Assembly: GCA_016618085.1 (NCBI GenBank)
Contig: JABLTG010000006.1
Span: forward strand, 186,001-250,000
Length of the DNA: 64,000 bases
DNA from: Neovahlkampfia damariscottae
Taxonomy: Eukaryota; Heterolobosea; Selenaionea; Neovahlkampfiida; Neovahlkampfiidae
Direction: 5' to 3'
Positions 63,363-64,000 of the stretch are shown one piece after another. The first letter of the stretch is position 1, and each line of letters starts with the position of its first letter. The notes beneath the pieces were generated by a model. The model worked only from the letters and a program-made list of their open reading frames with translations, did not search any database and had not been told where the DNA came from. The translations under genes and the position numbers were made by a program.

Positions 63363-64000
63363 TTACCGAATGTTTAATCCTCTGATTGACATTGGAGAGA
63401 GTGAATCTTTTCTTGATTTTGATTGTTGAGGTTCAAAAATTTTCCAAAATCTGAGAGTTTCATCACCTGCTGCACTACAAACAGTAACACCATCCGGAGA
63501 TTGAGCTAAATGTAAAACACGTGAGGTATGACCTTGCAATTCAGCAATTTTTGACATTGTTGGGTATTTCCAAACAGTCAATTGATTTTTACTGAATCCG
63601 TGTGAAGTCACAAGTTCCTTATCGTGTTTTGACCACATAATTGAGCAAACTTGAGAGTTTGTATCGACTGAATTAATACATTGACCTGTTGACATATTCC
63701 AAAATTTTAAACATCTATCTGCAGTACCACCACCTGATGCTAATAATCCTGTTTGCCATGGACACCATGCTAAAGCTTTAACAGCAGCTTGATGTTGTGT
63801 AAATTGATATTTTGGTTGTGATGAAAATTTAGATCCATCCCAAATATTCAATACATTATCATTACCACCTGAAGCTAAGAAATTTCCACATGGTGACCAT
63901 TTTAATCCACATACTTCTTGTTCATGTCCTTCAAATTGATTTACAATATGTTGTTGAATTCTAACATCATGATTAATAATTTTACCATCTCTAGATCCTG
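63363..64000 (-). CDS. FZR1: Cdc20/Cdh1 (FZR) WD40 activator of the APC/C, C-terminal part
   Basis: Open from the right-hand edge, so only the last 212 residues are seen, covering about four WD repeats: [103 protein letters not shown]. It ends GLNIR, the Ile-Arg tail used by Cdc20/Cdh1 to bind the anaphase-promoting complex. Which of the two paralogs it is cannot be told without the N-terminal boxes. Confidence 0.92.
   Translation of the reverse strand, partial: GSRDGKIINHDVRIQQHIVNQFEGHEQEVCGLKWSPCGNFLASGGNDNVLNIWDGSKFSSQPKYQFTQHQAAVKALAWCPWQTGLLASGGGTADRCLKFWNMSTGQCINSVDTNSQVCSIMWSKHDKELVTSHGFSKNQLTVWKYPTMSKIAELQGHTSRVLHLAQSPDGVTVCSAAGDETLRFWKIFEPQQSKSRKDSLSPMSIRGLNIR

Noticed and set aside
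1-64000. Transposons, viral relics, CRISPR arrays, rRNA or tRNA genes
   Set aside because: Read for reverse transcriptase, transposase, integrase and capsid motifs, long terminal repeats, and tRNA A/B boxes with cloverleaf; none was recognised.

Overview
This is a gene-dense, AT-rich nuclear DNA window from a unicellular eukaryote. I count 40 protein-coding genes in 64 kb, about one per 1.6 kb. Most carry GT-AG introns of only about 27-50 bases, and TAA, TAG and TGA are all used as stops. The gene set points to a free-living, probably amoeboid protist with aerobic mitochondria: BRK1 of the SCAR/WAVE complex, Rho, Rab and G-alpha GTPases, a RhoGEF, ELMOD, RalGAP-alpha, Miro, Tim17 and 2-oxoglutarate dehydrogenase E1. 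A heterolobosean-like or other amoeboid lineage would fit, but the sequence alone does not settle it. I saw no transposon, viral relic, rRNA, tRNA or CRISPR array.

Layout. 1-9.1 kb: TMEM131-like protein (5' end outside), a large unknown secretory protein, a coiled-coil protein and Tim17. 9.6-19 kb: an SseB-like protein, HPS1, N6AMT1, a TTD14-like protein, a RAD54B-like helicase, MED21 and a WWE-DCUN1 fusion. 19-28 kb: TMEM94, hormone-sensitive lipase, 6-phosphogluconolactonase, an F-box/LRR protein and ELMOD. 28-33 kb: two convergent cation-channel genes, EME1 and RAMP4. 33-46 kb: RPL19, Miro, BRK1, G-alpha, a Rab, a mitochondrial carrier, a zinc-rich/VWA/RhoGEF protein and OGDH. 46.7-57.9 kb: a tandem pair of papain-like-fold candidates, a TM2-type membrane protein, a dual-specificity phosphatase, RalGAP-alpha and an MFS transporter. 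58-64 kb: a Kelch/F-box/Rho fusion, an unknown protein, a lipocalin, MPDU1 and the C-terminal part of a Cdc20/Cdh1 WD40 protein.

Organisation. Convergent genes often stop within 2-40 bases of each other, and divergent genes can start 47-200 bases apart. Almost every start has an ATTGG/CCAAT element just upstream, often shared by a divergent pair. This fixes the start codon in many genes, because longer open frames run back through the element. Several exons are tiny (4, 5 and 7 bases, and one coding exon that is just ATG).

The most unusual content is in new domain combinations: a Kelch-F-box-Rho protein whose Rho switch II Gln is Pro, a DCN1-like protein with a WWE domain where UBA usually sits, and a Cys/His-rich-VWA-DH-PH protein. 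Three longer stretches without a clear gene (9106-9622, 45953-46708 and 61168-61529) are described separately. Exon joins and lengths were worked out by reading frame and splice-site logic, without transcript data.
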